The notes under the pieces: model-generated | Seen by the model: the letters and a program-made list of their open reading frames with translations, nothing else | Told to the model about the DNA's origin: nothing | Databases searched by the model: none | Made by a program: the position numbers and the translations under genes | From: JAZBPO01 sp963691775 | Lineage (GTDB): Bacteria > Pseudomonadota > Gammaproteobacteria > Pseudomonadales > Azotimanducaceae | Assembly: GCA_963691775.1 (NCBI GenBank) | Contig: OY829369.1 | Coordinates: 3,596,001-3,660,000 of the forward strand | DNA: 64,000 bases | Reading direction: 5' to 3' | In this document: one piece after another, positions 53,401 to 60,989 of the stretch | Layout: each line of letters begins with the position of its first letter | How positions within the stretch are numbered: the stretch's first letter is position 1

Positions 53401-54651
53401 CTGGTCTCGATCGCGAACCAGCTGCGCGTGCAGACGGGCAATCGCCGCAGCGGACTGCCGGCGCAGCCCGGGGCGCGATCGGAGCTCGAGCGCCTTGAAC
53501 TCGCAGCGCAGTGCGCCGAACGCCTGTTCCTGATCTACGCTTTCGCCAACGATGGCGAGCGTGCCCTGTGGTCCGTGCTTCGCGCGACCAATCTCGCCGA
53601 AGCAATGGGGCAGGAGACGCCACTGCTCATACGCTGCTATGCCGACCTGGCGGCGGCGCTCACTTCGGTTCCCATGCGTGCCCAGGCGCAGCACTATGCT
53701 GACCGCGCCATGGACGTCGCGCAGAGATTTCCGGACGACATGATTGATGGTGCATGGGCGAGCCTGGGGACCGCCCTGTGCCTGGTAGGCACCGGGCAGT
53801 GGGCCGAGGTCGAGCGGCGCAGCGCAGCGTCCTTGGAGGCAAATCTCGCCCTGGGCGATCTCCGGCGTTGGGAGGAAGCCGCCGATAACGTCTGCAGGAT
53901 TCGCACGCTCTACGGCCGCTTCGACACGGCCGAAGATGGCCTCTACGCACAGTTGCTGAGGACGGCCCGCAAGCGCGGCATCCGCCAGGGTGAAGGCTGG
54001 GGCCTTGCTCTCTGGGGCATGAATCTCATCTATCGCCAGGAGTTCGATGCACTCGAACCGGTTGCGGAAGAGCTCGCTCGGTGGCTCGCCACCTACGCCG
54101 AAGAGCAGGACAACATGGCCAGGCTCGATGCCGTTTCCGTGCTCGTCTTCAATGCCCGGCTTCGCGGCGATGAGGATCACCTTGCCGTGTTCCTCGAAGC
54201 GGGGATGCTGCTCATCGACGCCATTGGTCGGCCGAGCCTCTATCGCGTTCTCCCCGCGCTTTCGTTGTTCGGCGAAACAGCCCTCGATGCCTGGCGGGAC
54301 GCTGAGGGGCGTGAGCGGCGGGCGCGCCGGCGTATGGTCGATCGCGTGCTCTCGACACTGAAAGCCTATGAACGGATCTTCGCGATCGGGAAGCCTCGGC
54401 GCGCCTGGCTGGAGGGCCGTCTGGCATGGTACGACGGCCGACCGCGCGCAGCCTTCAGTGCCTGGCGCGCATGCGTGAGCGCGGCTGAGTCCCTGGATAT
54501 GGACTACGACGCCATGCTTGCGCTGAGCAGCCTGGGACACTGCCTGGAGGCGGGGGAAGCGAGGGAGGCCGCGAGGGCGCGCGCCGCGGAGCTGGCTTCA
54601 GAGATGCGCCTGGAGGGTTCGAGTTTCATCTGTACAGCGCGATCGTCCTGA
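50491..54651 (+). CDS. Soluble adenylyl cyclase-like protein (tandem cyclase domains, AAA/NACHT-like ATPase, TPR)
   Basis: The 1,386-residue protein starts at GTG 50491 behind AAGGAG. Cyclase domain 1 (about 45-230) has ILFADISGFTPLTEAF with metal Asp56 and KFAGDALLATW with Asp106. Cyclase domain 2 (about 280-440) has FVNLPD, where Asn289 replaces the metal Asp, and the transition-state motif GDRVNLAARL (Asn399, Arg403). This division, with C1 giving metals and C2 giving Asn/Arg, is as in mammalian sAC (ADCY10), so a single cis-active site can be inferred. A P-loop ATPase follows (GEAGVGKS, 495-502; VVIDDAHWLD Walker B). About 800 residues of TPR-like helices complete it. Bicarbonate or ATP sensing is possible but unproven. 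Confidence 0.88.
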   Translation: MTESMEAEHAHRGAVRLGRAYGRYIPRLIIERLRREARAVDSPSKEDFRAAILFADISGFTPLTEAFASRGPEGAEALTRLLNDYFGRMCEIVFDHGGDVLKFAGDALLATWRPEADGSSASDVCARAVSCAKGLQDSLAGYTADGHPLSLRTAVGFGDASVVHVGGQFGRWEFAIAGGALNQVGRIGDLADPGDVLVSTEVFARLRARTRAEIVVSPDADPELTEWPPRRIHAIEGIEPRRAHPPKDLPIALQDALRGYLPASITRRISAGQTDFLGELRRLTILFVNLPDINYKTPLDQAQEAFSGLQKALYIPWEGSINKLSVDDKGISLVAALGLPPFAHEDDPARGAQAALAMHQALADLGQRCSIGVTTGRVYCGSVGGSGRQEYTIMGDRVNLAARLMQHAKDGILCDADTVARSSDQVRYAEPESLTVKGKIEALEVSRPLGARVRVAETASDDSLLIGRRVEIAKLRGALEQLLQTSRSSLVYIEGEAGVGKSRLVDQFVADHVRPLPVQLLRGAADAIDRITPYHAFQPVLLDLFSLHYAEPAIRRERVRHALRGDAAILELLPLLEDVLPMEFEDTELTRQMTGEVRASNLQLLMTALLGYAASVRPLLVVIDDAHWLDSASWELLRACLRDVSPLLVIVTGRPASDAMPDGLREILASADSQRLHLERMTPAECVELVARRLGVSALPAKVAMLIRERGEGHPYFSEEIGYALREAGTLVIDSGEARLARVGGITAEMQLPDTIEGIVTSRIDRLTPQQQLALKVASCIGRVFSIRVLHDVYPVAEDRATLMECLSGLDVAPAEISESDESWTFKHAITRQVAYDLMLHAQREQLHGAIAQWYEHHHADDLEPHYPLLAHHWSRAKRPDAALRYLPLAAASALAANAASEAIEFVQQAFELVDGPEAMLVPTAVERARWLMLRGRAEHALGRLFDARASLEASLALLGEGVPSLRPMVLVSIANQLRVQTGNRRSGLPAQPGARSELERLELAAQCAERLFLIYAFANDGERALWSVLRATNLAEAMGQETPLLIRCYADLAAALTSVPMRAQAQHYADRAMDVAQRFPDDMIDGAWASLGTALCLVGTGQWAEVERRSAASLEANLALGDLRRWEEAADNVCRIRTLYGRFDTAEDGLYAQLLRTARKRGIRQGEGWGLALWGMNLIYRQEFDALEPVAEELARWLATYAEEQDNMARLDAVSVLVFNARLRGDEDHLAVFLEAGMLLIDAIGRPSLYRVLPALSLFGETALDAWRDAEGRERRARRRMVDRVLSTLKAYERIFAIGKPRRAWLEGRLAWYDGRPRAAFSAWRACVSAAESLDMDYDAMLALSSLGHCLEAGEAREAARARAAELASEMRLEGSSFICTARSS

Positions 54652-55209
54652 TGCGCTCGGCGGCTATAGCGCTCCGGGGCGTGGGCGCCGCGCGTTGGTC
54701 ATCCCGGCGCTTGCGTTTCGCCAGAGGCCGCGACGTTGCATGAGTCGCTTTTGCGCCATCTCGGCCGTGAGCCAAAGCCGCTTGCGCGCGAGGTGATTCG
54801 AGTTCGGTAATGGCTCCCATCTGCTGAGCGTAGCGCTTGGCAAGATTCATGCGAATCCGCAAGGAGTGAGGGGGCAGGGGCGCCTCGAGTGTCGGTGCGC
54901 GTGGTCTGAGGGCGCGCTCGGCTCAAGGGCGAGAAGCCCGGAAAGCGTTGCTCTCGCGCAATCCACTGGCACCGCTGGTGCTGATCCAATCGTCGCTAGT
55001 GCTGGGTCCCGCAGCAGCCGATCAAGACAGTGGTCAGAAATGTGCTGTGTGGTGATGACGGCAAAGGTGTCGCGGCCCCGGGTTCGAATACAGGATTGTT
55101 GCTGTCCACCAGCGCTGCGCGGACGTGTATCGGCGCCACCTTGCGCCATGCGCTGGGTGCTAAGGTTCGCGGAGACGCCGAACGAGGAGCGTCGCTTTTG
55201 GAGGCGACA
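54652..55209. other. Gap without a supported gene
   Basis: About 560 bases between the cyclase and the putative oxygenase. The frame of the downstream gene is open from 55030, but this part has no domain character, and GTG 55210 has a good ribosome site. No repeat or strong hairpin was seen. Confidence 0.4.
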
Positions 55210-56094
55210 GTGAAGCGCGAGGGGCATGCGATCGGGGGGCTGTGGTACGACGCCTACTGGCAAGCGTCCTATGATCGCGCACTGAATTTTCTAGCGAAGG
55301 CGTATCCCAAGGACGCCGAGGCGTTTGTCGAGGCGCTGGCTTCGTTTCGGGTACCGCACAGTTTCGAGGCGCGTCAGCTTCGGGCTTTTTTTGATGCAGA
55401 GCGCATCGCGGAGATGCGCGAGGTCATTGCGGGTCTGCCCAAGGCTGAGCTCGAAGCGCATGAATTGCTGCCCTACGGGCGCCTTGTGCTGCACGATCAT
55501 CCTTACTTCACGGACCTTCAGGATGAGCTCGTTGAACGGGTGGGCGAGGGGGTAGGCGAGGCGGTGGAGGCCAGCTACAACTTTCTGAGCCTCTACAACA
55601 ACCTTGGCGTGTGCGACCTGCACATGGACGCGCCCTCCGCGAAGTGGACGTTGGACGTCTGCATTGATCAGAGCGACGTCTGGCCCCTACATCTGAGCCG
55701 TGTCCAGCCGTGGCCGTTTCGGCTCGATGGATTGTCCGTGGACTGGCGTAAAGCGGTGCTGGCCAGGGAGCGTTTTTCAAGCCATGTCCTGGAGCCCGGT
55801 GATGCGCTCCTTTTCGGGGGAAGCGCGCAGTGGCACTACCGCGAGCGCATACCACGAAGGTCAGCGAACAACTTCTGCCACCTGATCTTTTTTCACTTCA
55901 TTCCCGTCGGCACCAGCATTCTTGCCGAGCCAGAGCAGTGGGCGCAGTTCTTCGGTGTTCCTGAACTCGGTGAGCACATCGCAGCGCCCCATGAGGAAGT
56001 TGTTACCTGGGCTGGATTCAGCCGCGAAGCTGGGGAGGTGATCGTGGGCGCGCGCCCGGATGCGGGGCTCCCGGACGCCGAGCGGACGGTCTGA
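55210..56094 (+). CDS. Putative 2OG-Fe(II) oxygenase-like protein
   Basis: The 294-residue protein starts at GTG 55210, selected because GGAGG lies five bases upstream. The N-terminal third is helical. The core has NFLSLYNNLGVCDLHMDAPSAKW, with a His138-x-Asp140 pair. It is followed by LEPGDALLFGGSAQWHYRERI, with a distal His209 and Arg211, and by NNFCHLIFFHFIP. The HxD...H...R set and the beta-rich spacing fit a jelly-roll 2-oxoglutarate oxygenase. No named family was recognised, so the assignment rests on motif order only. Confidence 0.6.
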   Translation: MKREGHAIGGLWYDAYWQASYDRALNFLAKAYPKDAEAFVEALASFRVPHSFEARQLRAFFDAERIAEMREVIAGLPKAELEAHELLPYGRLVLHDHPYFTDLQDELVERVGEGVGEAVEASYNFLSLYNNLGVCDLHMDAPSAKWTLDVCIDQSDVWPLHLSRVQPWPFRLDGLSVDWRKAVLARERFSSHVLEPGDALLFGGSAQWHYRERIPRRSANNFCHLIFFHFIPVGTSILAEPEQWAQFFGVPELGEHIAAPHEEVVTWAGFSREAGEVIVGARPDAGLPDAERTV

Positions 56095-56542
56095 ACGTGA
56101 TCTTCGTGCCGCAGGCGCGGTCTCGAAGGCGGAGTGCCGAGGAGCGCGCGTAGCGCGGCGATCTTCAAATCGATCCTCGCCTGGCGGGCACGCCTTCCGC
56201 GGCAGGCGCCGGGCGCTTCGGCGAGGGCCGCGAATCTTTTGGCCGGCTGATGGCGGCAACGGCGCGCGGCTCATTATCGTCTCGTCGAACAGCTCGAAAG
56301 GCCGTAACCCCCTAGTTGGAAGCCTGTATTCCATTCGGTTCGGGCGATCGGCATGCCTGTATGAGCGGCGTCCGGGAATGGCTCCGGCGGCCCTTCGATG
56401 TGCCCGTTTTTCCGGTGATTTCAGGATGGTTGAAGCTGGCTACCTGCGTCTAAATCCGCGTGCAGCAATCCCTCTGTTTACGGCATTCGCCGGCAGGGCG
56501 CCGCTATGGAAGGCGACGTTGCTGATCAAGGGAGCACTGGTG
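56095..56542. other. Gap without a supported gene
   Basis: About 450 bases precede the hybrid kinase. Its frame is open back to 56060, but that extension is Arg-, Gly- and Ser-rich and includes part of the previous gene, so it is not taken as coding. Confidence 0.45.
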
Positions 56543-59041
56543 ATGGTCGAAGGAAGCATTGAGTCCCTGGGGCTTACCTACTGGATGATTGGCCTGACGA
56601 TGGCTGCCGTCGCGGTCTTCGCCGGCGCCGGCGTACACCTGCTTCACTGGTATGGCGCGCGGCGGAGTGCACGGTCTGCGCAGGCCGAAGCGGAAGTTCA
56701 CGCGACGGTGCTCGCGGCGCTCGCTGAGGACGCGCGTCAGACCGTTCTTGTGCTTGATCAGGCAGGGGCGATTCAGGCTGTCTTCGGTGCTGATGGGGCG
56801 CTCGCCCTCGATCCAGGGCTGGAACTGGAGCCCGGAAGGTTTCTTCTTGAAGCGGTACCAGAGGCGCTCCAGGAGCCGCTGCGCTGCCTCTTCGAGCTTG
56901 CGCGGCGCTCACCGGGAGAGCGTGTCACGCAGCGCATGCCACGGAATCGCGATTCCACGTCGCGATCGGATCTCGAGGTCAGTGCGTCGGATCGGCGCCA
57001 TGAACCAAGCTTCCGCGGGATCGTAGTGGTCCTCGGGGCCGCGGCGGATGATCGGCAAACGCCTTCGCCGGACAGTAGTCCCTCTAGCCTTGACGCTGTC
57101 TTCAGGCAGGCGGCGATGCCGATCTTTCTGCTCGAGGGCCCCACAGGGATGATCGTGGACCTCAATTCCGCCGCTGAAGAGATCTACGGCTGGCCTCGCG
57201 GCGAGCTCCTTCAGCGCTCCTTTGAGCTGATCAGTGCGGCAGAGCGACGCGAGGAAGGAGAACCGCTCTGGGCGGGTAGTGCCGCGGGCACCGACGGGAT
57301 CGAACACGCCATACATCGGCGTCGGGACGGGCGTCGTCTGCTGGTTCGCGTGGGTTCAGCTGTCGTGGCCGGCGAAGATGGGCCCCGCAAACTCGTTCTG
57401 GTCGACAACGTTGATGCGTCCGTGCGCGCCCATCATCTGATGGCGGGTGAGCTCAGGCTGACTCAATCTATGCTCGCCAATCACGATTTCGAGCGCTGGC
57501 TGGATACGCTGATGCACTGGCTTGCCGATGAACAGCGCGGAGAGGCGCGAATCGCGGCGTTCTGGGTTGATGCGGACACGCCCGTTTTCGCGCACCGCGG
57601 TGTCTCTCGATCGGGCCAGGCGGCGTTCAGGGACATGGCGTTTGAAAGACTGGAGAAGGAGCTTTCGGAGCGCGACGTGCGTCGCATGCATATCGACGGG
57701 GGATCGCTGACCTATTGGTGTTTGCTTGTCCGCGATGGCCATCGGGCGCCCATCGGCCTTGTGGGCGCGGGGTTGCCGCGCGGCCGCACTCCGAGCGACA
57801 GCACGCTGGCGCGTCTGCATTTGGCTGCTCGCCTGGCGGTGCAGGCCGCCGAACGCGAGCAGGCTCAGCGCGCCGTCGTAAGTGCGCAGCGGACTCAGGC
57901 TCTTGCGCAGATGTCTGGCTCCGTCGCCCGTGAATTGAACGACCTTTTGACGGTGATCCTTGGGGAGGGCGACTTCCTCTCGGTCAGCGTGGCGGATGAT
58001 CCTGCGGCTCGTTCAGGCCATGGCAATCTCATGGAGGCAGCGCAGCGCGCCTCCGACATAGCTGCGCGTCTGATGCACATGGTTCGTCAGCGTACGCAAC
58101 ACAAGGAGCTGCTTTCCCTCGACGGAGTGCTGCGTGATGCGCGTCCTTGGCTCAAGGCGCTCCTCGGCGAGGGTGCCGAGGTCAACCTGTCGCTTCCGGA
58201 TGTCGGCCCTTCGGTCGAGTGCGATCGGAGTTTGCTGGAGGCGGTGCTGCTCAATCTTGTGCTCCACGTGCGGGACGCGAGTGCAATCAAGGGGGGGCTG
58301 GCGCTGGGGCTGTCGATCGAAATGCTGACGGAGCCGCGGGTGTTCCAAGGCTGCACGGTGCATCCGGGCCGCTATGCGGTGCTCGGTGTATCGCATGTGG
58401 GCCAGGGCGGCGACCTCGCGCTGCGGTCGAGCGCGCTTGCTCCAGGCGTCGGCGCTACAGTCCCCTCCGGCACTACGTCCGGCCAGGGCCTGGCGCTGGC
58501 TGCAAGCTTCGCGCAGGAGCACGGGGGGGGGCTTGAAGTGGTCAATACGGGGCCTTCGGGCGCGCGCCTGGGAATCTGGCTACCGCTCGCAAACCGGAAT
58601 CCGGATGCCGAAGTGCCGCCAGCCGACAGCCCGGAGGAGGCTGGGGCGACGCGGCTGCTGCTCGTTGAGGATGAAGAATTGGTCGCGCACTTTGTCTCGC
58701 GGACGCTGCAGCGGGCTGGATTGAGCGTTGAGGTCTTGCCGACAGCAGACGAGGCGATGGCGAGATTGCAAGGCGGTGCTGCCTTTGACGTGCTGCTGAC
58801 CGATGTGGATCTCCCCGGCAGCATCAACGGCCTCGAACTCGCCAAGTGGAGCGAACGAGAACGGCCGGAAATCGATGTCGTCGTCGCGACTGGCCTGAAC
58901 AGCGCGGAATTTTCTGACGCGATCAAGGGCGCCGTGCTCGCAAAGCCCTTCAACGGTCCGGCACTGCTCGCGGCTGTTCGGGGTCGTTCAGGGCCGGCTC
59001 GCCCGCCAAACCCTCTGCCTCCTACCTCAGCTCAGCCCTAG
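56543..59041 (+). CDS. Hybrid histidine kinase with degenerate catalytic motifs and intact receiver
   Basis: The 832-residue protein starts at ATG 56543 with GGGAG upstream. One transmembrane helix lies at about 14-36. A PAS domain at about 185-290 (AMPIFLLEGPTGMIVDLNSAAEEIYG) and a GAF-like region at about 310-435 follow. In the HisKA helix (QMSGSVARELNDLLTVI) the phospho-accepting His of the usual VAHDFNNLL is Arg463. In HATPase_c the N-box reads NLVLHVRDA (His575 for Asn), and G1 reads SHVGQGG (His618 for Asp). The receiver (about 704-820) keeps Asp754 in TDVDLPG and Lys801 in AKPF. It is therefore probably a pseudokinase whose receiver is phosphorylated by another kinase. It lies upstream of the RiPP-like operon. 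Confidence 0.85.
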   Translation: MVEGSIESLGLTYWMIGLTMAAVAVFAGAGVHLLHWYGARRSARSAQAEAEVHATVLAALAEDARQTVLVLDQAGAIQAVFGADGALALDPGLELEPGRFLLEAVPEALQEPLRCLFELARRSPGERVTQRMPRNRDSTSRSDLEVSASDRRHEPSFRGIVVVLGAAADDRQTPSPDSSPSSLDAVFRQAAMPIFLLEGPTGMIVDLNSAAEEIYGWPRGELLQRSFELISAAERREEGEPLWAGSAAGTDGIEHAIHRRRDGRRLLVRVGSAVVAGEDGPRKLVLVDNVDASVRAHHLMAGELRLTQSMLANHDFERWLDTLMHWLADEQRGEARIAAFWVDADTPVFAHRGVSRSGQAAFRDMAFERLEKELSERDVRRMHIDGGSLTYWCLLVRDGHRAPIGLVGAGLPRGRTPSDSTLARLHLAARLAVQAAEREQAQRAVVSAQRTQALAQMSGSVARELNDLLTVILGEGDFLSVSVADDPAARSGHGNLMEAAQRASDIAARLMHMVRQRTQHKELLSLDGVLRDARPWLKALLGEGAEVNLSLPDVGPSVECDRSLLEAVLLNLVLHVRDASAIKGGLALGLSIEMLTEPRVFQGCTVHPGRYAVLGVSHVGQGGDLALRSSALAPGVGATVPSGTTSGQGLALAASFAQEHGGGLEVVNTGPSGARLGIWLPLANRNPDAEVPPADSPEEAGATRLLLVEDEELVAHFVSRTLQRAGLSVEVLPTADEAMARLQGGAAFDVLLTDVDLPGSINGLELAKWSERERPEIDVVVATGLNSAEFSDAIKGAVLAKPFNGPALLAAVRGRSGPARPPNPLPPTSAQP

Positions 59042-59523
59042 CCGAACGCCGGTAGGGCCTGAAGTGCTACGCCGCGCCCTCCACCGCGTTCTCGGGCGGC
59101 TGATCGGATAGACATCACGCTGCACAGACGTTGGATTCCGGGCGCCCCGTCGGTGGCATGATCCTGCTCAACCTGATTTGCGCGTCGTGTCCCGGTCGAA
59201 GCGGGCGAAGGGCTGAGCAGCCGATCAGCGCTTGGCTTGTGCGGGCCGAATCTCGGTGCAGGGCTCTGGGCCCCCGGCCTGAGCCGATTCGAGGTCTGGC
59301 GCCGCTGCTGGGTCCTTGCGATCGGCAGGTTTACGCGCATAAGAGCGCGCGGAGCGCTTCCGGCCTCCAGCGGGACGAAGTCCCCACGCCGTGACGCACA
59401 GCACCGATCTTGCCCTCCTTAGGGATACCATGGCGGTACGGTGCAGTTGTGGACCGACCTACGTACCTGGGTGGAGCAAGCACGGGGCGAGGGCCGGACG
59501 CAGGAGGAGGAATTGCCAAGGGC
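59042..59523. other. Gap upstream of the RiPP-like operon
   Basis: About 480 bases between the hybrid kinase and pqqD-like gene. The operon promoter should lie here. No open frame has a lasso-type leader (YxxPxL, then Gly and penultimate Thr). A 28-codon frame at 59441-59527 is described separately. Confidence 0.45.
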
Positions 59524-59527
59524 ATGA
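59441..59527 (+). CDS. Possible 28-residue ORF overlapping the pqqD-like start
   Basis: GTG 59441 opens a short frame, MQLWTDLRTWVEQARGEGRT followed by QEEELPRA. Its TGA overlaps the ATG of the PqqD gene (ATGA, 59524-59527). The overlap would allow translational coupling, and the peptide is amphipathic rather than random-looking. There is no clear ribosome site, and the sequence does not look like a lasso precursor. It may be a small leader peptide or chance. Confidence 0.25.
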   Translation: MQLWTDLRTWVEQARGEGRTQEEELPRA

Positions 59528-59856
59528 CTGGCGCGACGGAGCAGGGCGCAGAATCGATCGAAGAAGTTGGACCCGGGAGCGTGCTGTGCAGGTCTGTTGA
59601 TGCGCTTGCGCAAGAGGTGGACGACGAAACGATTATCATGGACCTCGCTACGGAGGCCTACTACGGGCTGAACGAGACCGGGACGCAGGTGTGGAATGCG
59701 CTTGATGGGCGCACGGCACTTGCCAGCATCGTCGATGAGCTGGTGGAGCGGTATGACGTCTCTCGCGAGGTGTTGATGGAAGACTGCATCAATCTCGTAT
59801 CGGCGCTGCGCGACGTCGGGCTCATCATTCCTGCAGGTGCAGCGCCGGGCCGATGA
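59524..59856 (+). CDS. PqqD family protein (RiPP recognition element)
   Basis: The 110-residue protein starts at ATG 59524. It has the PqqD pattern: EVDDETIIMDLATEAYYGLNETGTQVWNAL, then ASIVDELVERYDVSREVLMEDCINLVSALRDVGLI. PqqD-like proteins form the RRE winged helix that binds precursor leader peptides; in split lasso systems this is protein B1. The first 20 residues are a non-conserved extension. An AGGAGGAGGAA tract lies 13-23 bases upstream. It overlaps the methyltransferase start by an ATGA, so the operon is tightly coupled. Confidence 0.88.
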   Translation: MTGATEQGAESIEEVGPGSVLCRSVDALAQEVDDETIIMDLATEAYYGLNETGTQVWNALDGRTALASIVDELVERYDVSREVLMEDCINLVSALRDVGLIIPAGAAPGR

Positions 59857-60989
59857 GCTATGCAGAAATTGTTGATCATCAGGCGATGGTCTTCGACGAG
59901 CGACGTAATGCCCTTTATCGAGCGGCACTCCGGCAGCATCTCAAGGCGGGGGCGCGGGTCATGGATCTTGGTGCCGGCATCGGCATCCTGGGTTTCATTG
60001 CGCTCGAAGAGGGCGCGGCCGAAGTCGTCATGGTTGAGCCGGAGCCCGTCATCAGAGCCGCACGCAAGGTGGCGAAGGCGCTAGGCGTTACAGACCGGGT
60101 GCGTTTCATCGAAGACACCGTTGAAAACATTACGGAACCGCTCCAGGTCGACGCGATCCTCTCTGTGTTCACCGGTAACTTCCTGCTCGAAGAAGATCTG
60201 CTGCCTTCGCTCTTCCGTGCGCGTGACTGCTTCCTTGCCCCGGGAGGCCGGCTGTTTCCCGATGCGGCGCGCATGCTCGTTGCGCCGGTTGACGCGCGCG
60301 CGCTGCACGCGCGCATGGTGACGCAGTGGTCAACCCCCGCCGCGGGCATTGATCTGTCGGCCCTCCGAAGTCTTGCCGAAAACGCCATTGTCGAGACGCC
60401 GCGTGAACAGCATGCGCCGCGGGCCCTGGCGGCTCCAAGCGAGCTTGCCGAGTTCGATTTCCTCACCGCATCTACCGCCGCGTGCGATTCGACGGTCGAG
60501 TGCGAAGTGACCGCTGAAGGTGAGTGCCATGGCCTGTGCGGCTGGTTTGACGCGCGTCTCGGTGGAGCGTGGTTTTCCACAGGCCCGGCTGCCGAGCCGA
60601 CGCACTGGTCTCCGCTGTTTCTTCCCGTTGCAGAGCCGGTGGCGCTTCGTGTCGGTCAGACCGTAACCATCACGGTCCATCGCCCGAGCTATGGCGACTG
60701 GACCTGGTCGCTTGCCGTCGATGGGCGGTTTCAGCGCCAATCCACTTTCAATGCGAACCTGACGACCCCCGCAGATCTTGTGTGCCGAAGCCCGGACTAT
60801 CGGCCGCGCCGCAGTGAGGAAGCCGAGGCACTTCAGTATCTCCTCAGCCGGTTCGATGGCGAGCAATCGCTGAGCGCTATTGCCGATGCCCTCTATCGCA
60901 GGTTCCCGCGCCTGTATCCCGACGGCGACAGTGCGCTGCGTTCTGTGCAGGTCGCCTCGGCGCGCTTTGCGGCGCACGGCAAGCGGTGA
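59853..60989 (+). CDS. PRMT-like SAM methyltransferase with C-terminal PqqD-like domain
   Basis: The 378-residue protein starts at ATG 59853, overlapping the PqqD stop. The N-terminal part follows the PRMT opening (YAEIVDHQAMVFDERRNALY) with SAM motif I VMDLGAGIGILGF (36-48). The double-E loop reads SVFTGNFLLEED: the first Glu is Val, the second is kept. The PRMT THW motif is present (250-252, EPTHWSPLF) with a beta-barrel after it. The last 60 residues (LLSRFDGEQSLSAIADALYRRFP) look like a second PqqD/RRE-type winged helix. It probably methylates a residue, perhaps Arg or another side chain, of a peptide bound through its own RRE. The substrate is unproven. Confidence 0.82.
   Translation: MSYAEIVDHQAMVFDERRNALYRAALRQHLKAGARVMDLGAGIGILGFIALEEGAAEVVMVEPEPVIRAARKVAKALGVTDRVRFIEDTVENITEPLQVDAILSVFTGNFLLEEDLLPSLFRARDCFLAPGGRLFPDAARMLVAPVDARALHARMVTQWSTPAAGIDLSALRSLAENAIVETPREQHAPRALAAPSELAEFDFLTASTAACDSTVECEVTAEGECHGLCGWFDARLGGAWFSTGPAAEPTHWSPLFLPVAEPVALRVGQTVTITVHRPSYGDWTWSLAVDGRFQRQSTFNANLTTPADLVCRSPDYRPRRSEEAEALQYLLSRFDGEQSLSAIADALYRRFPRLYPDGDSALRSVQVASARFAAHGKR

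Noticed and set aside
56060..56542. Long N-terminal extension of the hybrid kinase
   Set aside because: It overlaps the preceding gene and is Arg/Gly/Ser-rich; ATG 56543 with GGGAG and a following transmembrane helix is the better start.
59410..59523. TTG-started extension of the PqqD gene as a lasso precursor fused to B1
   Set aside because: The extension lacks the YxxPxL and penultimate-Thr leader pattern and uses a poor start; the ATG at 59524 matches the family length.
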